A DNA stretch of 19,749 nt, taken from NCBI RefSeq assembly GCF_006228105.1, contig NZ_VDHH01000045.1; one strand, written 5' to 3'. Every line of letters starts with the position of its first letter. Within the stretch, counting starts at the first letter, position 1. The position numbers and the translations under genes are program-made. Positions 7,775-15,554 of the stretch are shown in pieces. Below the pieces are notes generated by a model, which saw nothing but the letters and a program-made list of their open reading frames with translations, ran no database searches and was not told the DNA's origin. This stretch comes from Chelonobacter sp006228105. Its GTDB lineage: Bacteria; Pseudomonadota; Gammaproteobacteria; Enterobacterales; Pasteurellaceae.

Positions 7775-8863
7775 TTATAGTAATCCTTTACGAATCATCG
7801 ACTCAAAAAGTTCATATTCCACCAAAAACGCATCATGTCCAAAATCGGAATAGAATTCATGATAATCCAGCCGGACACCCGTTTCTTGCAACAATTGTTT
7901 ACTTTTATGCATATCCGGTGCTTTAAATAATTGATCATTTGCCACTGCCACCAAGGTATAACGTGCCTTGATTCTGCTAAGTGCTTTTTTGATGTCGTTA
8001 TTGTAGTTCATCGCCGGATCGTATAAATCGAGTGCACGAGTTAAGTGTAAGTAACTGTTGGCATCAAAGCGATCAAGAAATTTTTTGCCTTGATAACTCA
8101 GATAGGATTCCACTTGAAAATAATCACCGAAATAATCGGGCGACTGTTTCTGTGCTCGTCCAAAGGCTTTATTCAATTGAATATCGGTGCGATAGGTCAG
8201 CATGCCTAACATTCTGGCAACCGCCAGTCCTTGCTCCGGTGCCTTGTCCGCGTAATAATCACCATTATTGAAATTAGGATCTGTAACAATTGCTTGGCGC
8301 ATCACATGGTTAAAACCAATAGCTTCAGCACTGAAATACAAAGATGAACATAGATTAACCACCCTTGCCACCCTATCCGGATAATCTACCGCCCATTGGG
8401 TCGCCTGCATACCGCCGAACGAGCCACCAATCACCGCATGTAAGTGCGGTATTTGCAATTCATCTAATAATGCTTTTTCAACTTTTACAATATCCTGGAT
8501 GGTGATCGCCGGAAATTGGCTGCCGTACGGCTTATTTGTCGAAGGATTAATAGAAGAAGGGCCAGTACTGCCTTTGCAACCACCAAGCACGTTGGAACAG
8601 ATAAAAAAATAGCGATCCGTATCCAAAGCCAATCCTGCGCCCATAAAATTCTGCCACCAGCCTTTCTGTTCACTGCCTGCTTGCTGTGGCTCTATGTAGG
8701 GTTCAGCATCGCCGGTTAACGCATGGCAAATCAAAACGGCATTACTTTTTTCTGCATTCAAGCATCCATAGGTTTGATATGCAATATCAATATACTTGAG
8801 TTGCCCACCCAAAAGTAAATTGAGCGAATTATCCGTGAAGAGCCTAACTGATTTGACCGCCAT
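7775..8863 (-). CDS. metX: Homoserine O-acetyltransferase
   Basis: MetX transfers an acetyl group from acetyl-CoA to L-homoserine, opening the methionine branch used for direct sulfhydrylation or transsulfuration. It is a 362-residue alpha/beta-hydrolase-fold enzyme very like the H. influenzae enzyme. The nucleophile is Ser148 in GGSFGGMQ; Asp310 (VANDQLFK) and His343 (DFGHDAF) complete the triad. Also visible are the oxyanion region ICHALTGDAEPY and the family segment NVLGGCKGSTGPSSINP. The order and spacing of the triad match the H. influenzae residues once a short insertion around residues 58-66 is allowed for. ATG at 8863 has AAGG five bases upstream. An uptake signal lies at 8442-8450. 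It is divergent from a permease gene and has probable MetJ boxes upstream. Confidence 0.96.
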   Translation of the reverse strand: MAVKSVRLFTDNSLNLLLGGQLKYIDIAYQTYGCLNAEKSNAVLICHALTGDAEPYIEPQQAGSEQKGWWQNFMGAGLALDTDRYFFICSNVLGGCKGSTGPSSINPSTNKPYGSQFPAITIQDIVKVEKALLDELQIPHLHAVIGGSFGGMQATQWAVDYPDRVARVVNLCSSLYFSAEAIGFNHVMRQAIVTDPNFNNGDYYADKAPEQGLAVARMLGMLTYRTDIQLNKAFGRAQKQSPDYFGDYFQVESYLSYQGKKFLDRFDANSYLHLTRALDLYDPAMNYNNDIKKALSRIKARYTLVAVANDQLFKAPDMHKSKQLLQETGVRLDYHEFYSDFGHDAFLVEYELFESMIRKGLL

Positions 8864-8913
8864 AACTACCTTAAGATCACTGTATTTTGGTTATTTTGTT
8901 TGAGTTTTTGCAT

Positions 8914-8942
8914 AAATTACCGATCCGTAAAATACTTGTCAA
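8914..8942 (-). promoter_or_regulatory. Promoter of metX
   Basis: A consensus -35 TTGACA (8937-8942) and a -10 TAATTT (8914-8919) are separated by exactly 17 bases on the minus strand. Transcription would begin near 8907, giving a leader of about 44 bases before metX. Confidence 0.75.
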
Positions 8943-8950
8943 GCAATTTT

Positions 8951-8982
8951 AGCCATCTAAACATCTAGATTTATATCCATCT
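8951..8982 (-). promoter_or_regulatory. Probable MetJ operator, four tandem met boxes
   Basis: Reading the minus strand, four adjacent octamers can be aligned to the MetJ consensus AGACGTCT. AGATGTTT (8959-8966) and AGATGGCT (8951-8958) match at 6 of 8 positions; AGATGGAT and ATAAATCT match at 5 of 8. They end eight bases upstream of the metX -35 element. MetJ is known to bind tandem octamers cooperatively and to repress methionine genes with S-adenosylmethionine. The site also lies upstream of the divergent permease gene, so it could control both. The individual boxes are imperfect, so this is moderate evidence. Confidence 0.5.
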
Positions 8983-9014
8983 ATATTTTGCCGTTTATCG
9001 TCTACCGCTGCCAC

Positions 9015-9042
9015 TTGATTTTTTGTCACTTATCGGTATGCT
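9015..9042 (+). promoter_or_regulatory. Possible promoter of the DMT permease gene
   Basis: TTGATT (9015-9020) and TATGCT (9037-9042) with a 16-base spacer lie 30 bases before the chosen ATG at 9072. The elements are far from consensus and this is only a candidate. Confidence 0.3.
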
Positions 9043-9071
9043 TGCTGTACTCTTTCCTAACCGCGACGATT

Positions 9072-9947
9072 ATGCTACATCACCCCGTTAAAGGCGCACT
9101 GGCAATGATTCTTGCCGGATTTGTGTTTGCCGTCATCAATACCTTAACTCAAATTCTAGGCGCAAATAGCACCATCGACTCAGCTTCTGTTGCGCTGTAT
9201 CAATACCTTTTTGCACTGCTGTTTTTAGCACCTAGCCTATTCAAAGCCGGCTTAAAACCACTAAAAACCCAGCATCCGTGGCTACATATTCTGCGAGTCG
9301 GTATTTCTGTTATTGGAATTCAATGCTGGATCAGTGCATTAATTTACCCGATTCCAATTTGGCAAGGCATCGCCTTGATTATGACTTCACCGCTGTTTGC
9401 GACCTTGGGCGCAGCACTATTTTTAAAAGAAAAAGTTGGTTTTAGCCGCATCACCGCAACCTTATTCGGTTTCTGTGGTGCGATGATCATCTTAAAACCA
9501 TGGTCGGAAGATTTTAACCCAGTTGCGCTTTTGCCACTCGCAGCCGCACTTTGCTGGGCAATTTATTCTTTAATGGTCAAAAAATTGTCTTCATCCGAAT
9601 CACCGACCACCATTGTGGTATATCTGTTCATCCTGATAACACCGTTTAATTTACTCAGTGTATTACAATCTTCACAATTCACTTCGCCGGATATTATGCA
9701 ACTAGGCTATTTGATTTTATTGGGATTCCTGACTGCGATCGCACAATTGGCAATCGCAAAAGCCTATAATTTAGCAGATGCGGCCTATTTGCAGCCCTTT
9801 GATTTTTTGAAACTGCCGCTAAATGTGTTGGCGGGCTGGCTTATTTTTCAAGCACAACCGCCGGGACGATTATGGCTGGGCGCTGCCCTGATTATTTTTT
9901 CAATTTTATATATTACTTACCAAGAGAGCGGTCGTCGCAACCGATAA
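9072..9947 (+). CDS. DMT-superfamily (EamA-type) permease
   Basis: A 291-residue inner-membrane protein with about ten hydrophobic segments arranged as two EamA halves. The first half carries the typical opening KGALAMILAGFVFAVINTLTQILG and ends LFLKEKVGFSRITATLFGFCGAMIILKP. The second half starts near PVALLPLAAALCWAIYSLMVKKL and ends LPLNVLAGWLIFQAQPPGRLWLGAALIIFS. The frame is open back to a TTG at 8988, but residues before the ATG at 9072 add a cysteine-rich stretch unlike the family, so 9072 is preferred even though its ribosome site is weak. Family members export amino acids, metabolites or cofactors; the substrate cannot be read from the sequence. Divergence from metX across possible MetJ boxes makes a methionine-related substrate an idea only. 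Confidence 0.85.
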   Translation: MLHHPVKGALAMILAGFVFAVINTLTQILGANSTIDSASVALYQYLFALLFLAPSLFKAGLKPLKTQHPWLHILRVGISVIGIQCWISALIYPIPIWQGIALIMTSPLFATLGAALFLKEKVGFSRITATLFGFCGAMIILKPWSEDFNPVALLPLAAALCWAIYSLMVKKLSSSESPTTIVVYLFILITPFNLLSVLQSSQFTSPDIMQLGYLILLGFLTAIAQLAIAKAYNLADAAYLQPFDFLKLPLNVLAGWLIFQAQPPGRLWLGAALIIFSILYITYQESGRRNR

Positions 9948-10138
9948 GCTAGGGTCTGTTACTGTTTGTTTATAATTTGAGTTGGCGCTGACCGCGCAAT
10001 CTTGCTAAAATAATCGAAACGGTTTTTACTTTTCAAATGATATGCTTAAGTAGAATTCGGTATAAGCTTGTAATTATCCTGAAATGGCTGTCATTCTCGT
10101 GTCCTAACGATAAAAACACATAAGGGTGAGCAATTTAT

Positions 10139-10864
10139 ATGCTATTGAAAAAAACCTCAACACCGCCACCTACAACGCTGCCCGCCCATGGACACCGTTG
10201 TATGAGCATCTGTCGGTTTTTATCGCCCGCTTTAAAATATGTGGCATTTTCTCTCTCATTTTTTGCTATTCTGGTGTTATTGACCGATCAATTGATCGGC
10301 TTTTATGTGCGAAAAAACATCTATGATGACATAAACGCCCTACCTCACCGCCCTTATGCGCTGGTGTTGGGAACCTCACGCTATTTTAGCGATAATTCAC
10401 TTAACTTGTTTTATTACAACCGATTACTGGCTGCACAGCAGTTGATAAAGAACAATAAAGTGGATTATTTATTGTTGAGTGGAGATAATCGCACCCCACA
10501 ATACAACGAGCCACGCAACATGTTTTATGATCTGCGCAAACTTGGCGTCAACAGTGAGTTTATGTATTTAGATTTTGCCGGTTTCCGCACGCTAGATTCA
10601 GTGATCCGTGCCAAAACCATTTTCCACGCCAATTCCATCACCATTGTTTCACAAAAGTTTCACTGTGAAAGAGCCTTGTTTATCGCTCAATACTACAATA
10701 TCGACGCTATTTGCTATGCGGCGGAATACCCCAGCGGGCATTACGGTGTCAGAGTCCGCGAATTTTTCGCGCGTCTTTACATGATTTGGGATCTATTAAC
10801 CGAAAAAGGCCCCTACTTCTTGGGAGAGTCAGAGCCGCTACCGCCACCACTGATGGTAGAATAG
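10139..10864 (+). CDS. sanA: SanA-like membrane protein, DUF218/YdcF family
   Basis: A 241-residue protein resembling E. coli SanA, a factor affecting envelope permeability and vancomycin resistance at high temperature. A hydrophobic anchor lies at about residues 33-55 and the DUF218 domain follows. Conserved blocks include ALVLGTSRYFSD, a DYLLLSGDNRTPQYNEP stretch, YLDFAGFRTLDSVIRAKTIF, the VSQKFHCERALFIAQYYNI segment and VREFFARLYMIWDLL near the C-terminus. ATG at 10139 follows AGGG and GAG (10123-10130) at good spacing. Compared with E. coli SanA, the first 30 residues (rich in Pro, Thr and Cys) are an extension; a later Met at residue 22 (10202) is another possible start. It stands alone, upstream of the rsx operon. 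The molecular function of the family is not established. Confidence 0.9.
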   Translation: MLLKKTSTPPPTTLPAHGHRCMSICRFLSPALKYVAFSLSFFAILVLLTDQLIGFYVRKNIYDDINALPHRPYALVLGTSRYFSDNSLNLFYYNRLLAAQQLIKNNKVDYLLLSGDNRTPQYNEPRNMFYDLRKLGVNSEFMYLDFAGFRTLDSVIRAKTIFHANSITIVSQKFHCERALFIAQYYNIDAICYAAEYPSGHYGVRVREFFARLYMIWDLLTEKGPYFLGESEPLPPPLMVE

Positions 10865-10943
10865 CCTCCTCATTTTCCCTCAAAGCAAGACGCATCAGCG
10901 CAGTATGGAAATGAATTTAATCCACTATAATCTGTTTTAAGTA

Positions 10944-10972
10944 TTGTTCTTCATTAGAGAAACGGGGATAAT
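10944..10972 (+). promoter_or_regulatory. Putative promoter of the rsx (rnf) operon
   Basis: TTGTTC (10944-10949) and GATAAT (10967-10972) are 17 bases apart, placing the transcription start near 10979, about 23 bases before rsxA. I looked for an FNR box (TTGAT-N4-ATCAA) nearby and saw none. Confidence 0.5.
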
Positions 10973-11001
10973 ATCGCTCTGTTTTTTTCAGTTGAAATAT
11001 T

Positions 11002-11583
11002 ATGATTGATTACCTTTTATTGATGATTGGTACCGCACTTGTCAACAACTTTGTCCTAATTAAATTTTTAGGACTTTGTCCGTTTATGGGCGTATCAAAA
11101 AAAATCGAAACCGCAATCGGTATGGGACTGGCAACAACATTTGTGTTGACGGTTGCTTCCCTTTGCTCGTATTTAATCGATCGTTATATTTTGCTGCCGC
11201 TAAGCGCTGAATTTTTGCGCACTTTAGTTTTTATTTTAGTGATCGCCGTCGTCGTACAATTCACTGAAATGGTGATCCACAAAACCAGCCCGGCACTTTA
11301 TCGACTGCTCGGTATCTTTTTGCCATTGATTACCACCAACTGTGCGGTGCTCGGTGTGGCATTGCTGAATATCAATCTTGCGCATAACTTAGTGCAGTCA
11401 GTATTATATGGTTTCAGTGCCGCCTTAGGTTTTTCGTTAGTGTTGGTGCTATTTGCGGCACTGCGTGAACGCTTGAGCGCCGCTGACGTGCCAAAACCAT
11501 TTCGTGGCGCTTCGATTGCGCTGATCACCGCAGGGCTGATGTCGCTGGCATTTTTGGGTTTCACCGGGCTGGTGCCGAACTGA
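11002..11583 (+). CDS. rsxA: Rsx/Rnf complex membrane subunit A
   Basis: RsxA (RnfA) is a six-helix inner-membrane subunit of the ion-linked electron transport complex that moves electrons between ferredoxin/flavodoxin and NADH; in E. coli the complex keeps SoxR reduced. At 193 residues it has the same length as E. coli RsxA. Cys26 in FLGLCPFMG and Cys114 in TTNCAVLG match the paired cysteines that, together with two in RsxE, are thought to hold an intramembrane [2Fe-2S] cluster by analogy with NqrD/NqrE. It opens the order rsxABCDGE-nth. An uptake signal lies at 11032-11040. The ribosome site before ATG 11002 is weak. Its stop overlaps the rsxB start by one base. Confidence 0.97.
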   Translation: MIDYLLLMIGTALVNNFVLIKFLGLCPFMGVSKKIETAIGMGLATTFVLTVASLCSYLIDRYILLPLSAEFLRTLVFILVIAVVVQFTEMVIHKTSPALYRLLGIFLPLITTNCAVLGVALLNINLAHNLVQSVLYGFSAALGFSLVLVLFAALRERLSAADVPKPFRGASIALITAGLMSLAFLGFTGLVPN

Positions 11584-12212
11584 TGGAACTTTTTAGTCAA
11601 TTAACCGCACTTCACTGGGTGCTGATCATTATTGCTTTTCTCGCCTTAATTTTTGGTGCAATACTCGGCTTTTCATCGGTTAAACTCAAAGTGGAAAGCG
11701 ATCCGATTGTTGATCAAATTGATGCTATTTTACCGCAAAGTCAGTGCGGACAGTGTGGCTATCCCGGCTGTCGTCCCTACGCCGAAGCGATTGCCAATGG
11801 CGACATCATCACTAAATGTGTGCCCGGTGGACAACCGCTGGTGGTACAACTGGCTGATATGCTGGGCGTTGAAGTGCCGAAAACCGATTTTGACGAAGGT
11901 GCGCCCGAAGTCAAAGTCGCTTTTATCCATGAAGATATGTGTATCGGTTGTACCAAATGTATTCAAGCCTGTCCGGTCGATGCCATTATCGGTGCCAATA
12001 AAACCTTGCACACCGTTATTGCCGATCTCTGCACCGGCTGTGAATTGTGTGTTGCGCCTTGTCCAACCGATTGTATTAGCATGGAACCAATTAAAACCGA
12101 TATCGACCATTGGAATTGGAAATTTGATCCCAAATTAGTTATCCCCATCTTGGATGTCAGCGAAAAAAGTGCGGTTTCTGCCCCAAACAGGGCTGAGGTG
12201 CAACATGAGTGA
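11583..12212 (+). CDS. rsxB: Rsx/Rnf complex Fe-S subunit B
   Basis: RsxB (RnfB) is the polyferredoxin subunit that passes electrons into the membrane complex. Its 209 residues show an N-terminal membrane anchor (about 8-30) and then a 4Fe-4S domain with Cys55, Cys58, Cys63 and Cys79. A double ferredoxin domain follows, with Cys120-123-126-130 (CIGCTKCIQACP) and Cys150-153-156-160 (CTGCELCVAPCP). It is somewhat longer than the E. coli protein as I recall it, through a C-terminal extension that contains one of its two uptake signals (11604-11612 and 12167-12175). ATG overlaps the rsxA stop (ATGA), and the end overlaps rsxC by eight bases, so translation is probably coupled. Confidence 0.97.
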   Translation: MELFSQLTALHWVLIIIAFLALIFGAILGFSSVKLKVESDPIVDQIDAILPQSQCGQCGYPGCRPYAEAIANGDIITKCVPGGQPLVVQLADMLGVEVPKTDFDEGAPEVKVAFIHEDMCIGCTKCIQACPVDAIIGANKTLHTVIADLCTGCELCVAPCPTDCISMEPIKTDIDHWNWKFDPKLVIPILDVSEKSAVSAPNRAEVQHE

Positions 12213-14457
12213 TATTATCGAACGCATCAATGCTAATCGTCTCTGGCAATTCCCCGGCGGTATTCACCCCGCCGAGATGAAATCCCAATCCAATCAGAAA
12301 AAAATTGGACGAATTACCTACGGCGAACAACGCGGTGAACGCTTTTATATTCCGCTGAAACAGCATGTCGGTGAAGCAGCAGAACTGCTGGTTAATGTTG
12401 GTGACAAGGTGCTAAAGGGGCAAGCGCTGACCCACAGCCAAAATTTCAGCAAACTGCCGGTTCATGCACCGACATCCGGGAAAATTATTGATATCGGCAA
12501 TTATCCCGCTAACCACCCATCAGGCTTGTCCGAACCCATTTTAGTTTTGGAAGCCGACGGTGCCGATCAGTGGCGTGACCGCACTTTAGCTGATGATTTT
12601 ATGTCATTCAGCACAGAGCAACTGCTCACCCGTATTTATCAAGCCGGCATCGCCGGTCTTGGCGGTGCCGTTTTTCCCAGTGCCAATAAAATCCGTCATG
12701 TCACCAGCGGCATTAAACTGTTGATTATCAACGGTGCCGAATGTGAACCTTATATCACCTGCGATGATCGCCTCATGCAAGATTATACCGCGGAAATGCT
12801 GGAGGGTATCCGTATTCTGCGCTATTTGACCCGTCCGGAAAAGGTGATTTTTGCGATTGAAGATAATAAACCCGCAGCGATTCAAGCGGTCAAACACGCC
12901 TTACAAGGCGCAAATGATATCGATCTGCGGGTGATTCCGACGATTTATCCCTCTGGTGCGTCCAAACAGCTGATTCAAGTTTTAACCGGGTTGGAAGTGC
13001 CAAAAAACGCCCGTTCTTCTTCACTGGGGATTTTAATGCATAATGTCGGCACTGCTTTTGCAATTAAAAGAGCGGTGCTCGACGACGAGCCATTAATTGA
13101 ACGGGTTGTGACCTTAACCGGTGATAAAATCCCACAACCACGCAACTACTGGGTTCGCTTCGGGACGCCGATTGCCGCCTTGCTTAAACAGGTGAATTAC
13201 CAGTCAGACTCTCGTCTACCAATCTTTGTCGGTGGTCCGATGATGGGCTATATTCTGCCGAATCCGCAAGCACCGGTCACCAAAATGACCAACTGCCTGA
13301 TTGCACCAGATCATTTCGAATATGCGCCACCTCCGCCGGAACAGAGCTGTATCCGCTGTTCCAGCTGTTCTGATGCCTGTCCGGTACAACTAATGCCACA
13401 GCAATTGTATTGGTTTGCACGCAGTGAAGATCATGAAAAATCTGAACAATATGATCTCAGCTCCTGCATTGAATGCGGGGTCTGCGCCTATGTTTGTCCG
13501 AGCAATATTCCGCTGATTCAATATTTTCGTCAGGAAAAAGCCAAAATTGCTGAGATTAAACACAAAGAACGCTTAGCGGAAGAAGCCAAAGTGCGGTTTG
13601 AACAGCGTGAAGCCCGTTTACTGAAAGAGAAACAGCAGCGCGAATTGCGAGCACAACAGGCGGCAGAAAAACGCCGGCAAGAAATTGCGCAACAAAAAGG
13701 GCAAGATCCGGTCAAAGCCGCTCTTGAACGTTTGAAAGCTAAAAAAGCCGCACAAGCGGACAGTGAAACCCAAAATCATCCGACACCACAACCCATGATC
13801 ACCGACAATGGAGAAGTTGTACCGGACAATCGTGCCTTGATCGCACAACGTAAAGCACTACGCCTGGCTCGGGAACAAGCGCAACAAACGAAATCTGAAA
13901 GTGCGGTTGGCGAACAGCATAGCTCTCCAAAGAACGATGCAAAGAACGATGCAAACAGCGATAAAAAGAGCAATGAAGCACAACCAAAATCTGCCGCCGT
14001 TGCTGCTGCGATTGCCCGAGCCAAAGCCAAAAAAGCCGCCACTCAATCGCTAAGTCCAACGTCCAACAGCGAAGAAAATAAACCAAGTGCGGTCAGCGAA
14101 AGCGATGACCCGCGCAAAGTGGCCGTTGCTGCTGCGATTGCTCGAGCCAAAGCCAAAAAAGCCGCCACTCCATCGCTAAGTCCAACGTCCAACAGCGAAG
14201 AAAATAAGCCAAGTGCGGTCAGCGAAAGCGATGACCCGCGCAAAGCCGCCGTTGCTGCTGCGATTGCCCGAGCCAAAGCCAAAAAAGCCGCCACTCCATC
14301 GCTAAGTACAACGTCCAACAACAAAGAAAATAAACCTAGTGCGGTCAGCGAAAGTGATGACCCACGCAAAGCGGCCGTTGCCGCTGCGATTGCCCGAGCC
14401 AAAGCCAAAAAAGCGGCGCAACAAAATAGTGCTATCAGCAATATTGAAAAATTATAG
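12205..14457 (+). CDS. rsxC: Rsx/Rnf complex NADH/FMN-binding Fe-S subunit C
   Basis: RsxC (RnfC) is the peripheral subunit that exchanges electrons with NADH. From ATG 12205, preceded by GAGG six bases upstream, it has 750 residues; the frame is open 17 codons further but without a ribosome site. After an N-terminal barrel comes the flavin/NADH-binding region, with GLGGAVFP at 151-158 and INGAECEP at 175-182. Two 4Fe-4S motifs follow, Cys382-385-388-392 and Cys421-424-427-431. Residues from about 445 to 540 are a charged coiled coil. From 599 onward the protein consists of 42-residue repeats carrying AVAAAIARAKAKKAA, a feature also known from E. coli RsxC. Five uptake signals lie inside the gene, two in the repeats. 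Confidence 0.96.
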   Translation: MSDIIERINANRLWQFPGGIHPAEMKSQSNQKKIGRITYGEQRGERFYIPLKQHVGEAAELLVNVGDKVLKGQALTHSQNFSKLPVHAPTSGKIIDIGNYPANHPSGLSEPILVLEADGADQWRDRTLADDFMSFSTEQLLTRIYQAGIAGLGGAVFPSANKIRHVTSGIKLLIINGAECEPYITCDDRLMQDYTAEMLEGIRILRYLTRPEKVIFAIEDNKPAAIQAVKHALQGANDIDLRVIPTIYPSGASKQLIQVLTGLEVPKNARSSSLGILMHNVGTAFAIKRAVLDDEPLIERVVTLTGDKIPQPRNYWVRFGTPIAALLKQVNYQSDSRLPIFVGGPMMGYILPNPQAPVTKMTNCLIAPDHFEYAPPPPEQSCIRCSSCSDACPVQLMPQQLYWFARSEDHEKSEQYDLSSCIECGVCAYVCPSNIPLIQYFRQEKAKIAEIKHKERLAEEAKVRFEQREARLLKEKQQRELRAQQAAEKRRQEIAQQKGQDPVKAALERLKAKKAAQADSETQNHPTPQPMITDNGEVVPDNRALIAQRKALRLAREQAQQTKSESAVGEQHSSPKNDAKNDANSDKKSNEAQPKSAAVAAAIARAKAKKAATQSLSPTSNSEENKPSAVSESDDPRKVAVAAAIARAKAKKAATPSLSPTSNSEENKPSAVSESDDPRKAAVAAAIARAKAKKAATPSLSTTSNNKENKPSAVSESDDPRKAAVAAAIARAKAKKAAQQNSAISNIEKL
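13929..13952 (+). repeat. Two tandem 12-bp units in rsxC
   Basis: AAAGAACGATGC is repeated exactly twice in frame, encoding the Asn-Asp-Ala-Lys run just before the large repeats. It is a short slippage-prone tract in the linker part of the protein. Confidence 0.85.
13999..14421 (+). repeat. Tandem 126-bp repeats in the 3' end of rsxC
   Basis: Three full 126-bp units start at 13999, 14125 and 14251, and a partial fourth starts at 14377. Each encodes 42 residues: an Ala/Lys helix (AAAIARAKAKKAA) followed by a Ser/Asn/Glu linker ending SDDPRK. Units 1 and 2 differ at only about five bases, while unit 3 is more diverged. Units 1 and 2 each hold an exact uptake signal (14085-14093, 14211-14219), and unit 3 a copy with its first base changed (14337-14345). 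The period is a multiple of three, so copy-number change would keep the frame. Confidence 0.95.
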
Positions 14458-14465
14458 GGAAAAAT

Positions 14466-15545
14466 ATGTTTAAAATGACCAGTTCCCCGCATACACACTC
14501 CAGCAATTTGACTGCCCGTTTTATGTTGTGGGTGATTGCTGCAATGCTGCCTGCGATTGCTGTGCAATTGTATTATTTTGGCGTGGGTGTGCTGATTCAA
14601 ATCGTATTGGCAGCCAGTTTTGCCTACGCCTTAGAACTCGTGGTTACACTGTTGCGCCGCAAACCCATTTTCTTTTATGTTGCCGATTTTAGTGTAATTT
14701 TAACGGCCTTAATTTTGGCAGTCGCAATTCCGCCCTACGCCCCTTACTGGATTATTTTAATCGGTACTTTTTGTGCCGTGATTCTTGGCAAACATGTTTA
14801 TGGCGGCTTAGGGCAAAACCCATTTAACCCGGCGATGGTCGGTTATGTGGTGCTATTGATCTCCTTCCCATTGCAAATGACCAGTTGGATGCCACCGATT
14901 ACCTTATTACATGAGCCTCCGACTTGGAATGACGCTATCAGCCTGATTTTCAATGACCTCAGCAGCGACGGTTATTCATTGTTGCAGCTGGTCGGCACCA
15001 TTGACGGTATCAGTCAAGCGACTCCGTTGGATTCAATCAAGAGCGGTTTGCACAATCAGCAATCCCTGAACAACATTCTGCACTCACCCATTTTCAACCG
15101 CAGTCAGTGGTTCGATTTTCTGGGCACTGGCTGGTGGCAGCTCAATCTAGCATTCTTGCTCGGTGGTTTGTTATTGCTATGGAAAAAAATTATTCATTGG
15201 CAAATTCCGACCGCACTTTTACTCAGTTTAACCCTGCTTAGTGCAGCAAACTGGTTGCTGGCACCACAGATCGCACTAAACCCGCTAGCACAACTGCTGA
15301 GCGGAGCCACTATGTTCTGCGCTTTCTTTATCGCCACTGATCCGGTGACGGCGTCAATCACCCCGAAAGGCAAGCTGGTATTTGGTGCGTTAGTGGGTTT
15401 TTTAATCTATATTATTCGCTACTATGGCAACTACCCCGACGCAGTCGCCTTTGCGATTTTACTTGCCAATATCAGTGTGCCGTTAATCGATCACTACACC
15501 CGACCACGAGTTTACGGTTACCGGGTCAATAACCTAAACAAATAG
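14466..15545 (+). CDS. rsxD: Rsx/Rnf complex flavinylated membrane subunit D
   Basis: RsxD (RnfD) is a polytopic inner-membrane subunit of 359 residues carrying a covalently bound FMN. Thr186 in SQATPLD is the probable attachment residue, corresponding in position to Thr187 of characterised homologues. Other conserved blocks are GKHVYGGLGQNPFNPAMVGY (108-127) and SGATMFCAFFIATDPVTAS (279-297). About eight to ten hydrophobic segments are present. ATG at 14466 follows AGGGA, which overlaps the rsxC stop. One uptake signal lies at 15210-15218. Confidence 0.96.
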   Translation: MFKMTSSPHTHSSNLTARFMLWVIAAMLPAIAVQLYYFGVGVLIQIVLAASFAYALELVVTLLRRKPIFFYVADFSVILTALILAVAIPPYAPYWIILIGTFCAVILGKHVYGGLGQNPFNPAMVGYVVLLISFPLQMTSWMPPITLLHEPPTWNDAISLIFNDLSSDGYSLLQLVGTIDGISQATPLDSIKSGLHNQQSLNNILHSPIFNRSQWFDFLGTGWWQLNLAFLLGGLLLLWKKIIHWQIPTALLLSLTLLSAANWLLAPQIALNPLAQLLSGATMFCAFFIATDPVTASITPKGKLVFGALVGFLIYIIRYYGNYPDAVAFAILLANISVPLIDHYTRPRVYGYRVNNLNK

Positions 15546-15554
15546 GAACGAACG

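Noticed and set aside
7722..7853. Small plus-strand frame starting MKKKDFDSEDHQ, antisense to the end of metX
   Set aside because: About 43 codons, no ribosome site, mostly overlapping the conserved 3' part of metX, and no recognisable family.
9950..9960. TAGGGTCTGTT, also found on the minus strand at 8-18 of the window, resembling an insertion-sequence end
   Set aside because: An 11-base match between two places in 20 kb is expected many times by chance; no transposase remnant, second end or target duplication is visible.
13999..14421. Possible CRISPR array or satellite because of regular 126-bp spacing
   Set aside because: The period is in frame, there are no unique spacers, and the translated repeat is the known RsxC C-terminal motif.
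13776..14600. Long minus-strand frames rich in Ala, Leu and Ser opposite rsxC
   Set aside because: They are antisense images of the Ala/Lys repeats of rsxC; the repeated codons keep the opposite strand open.
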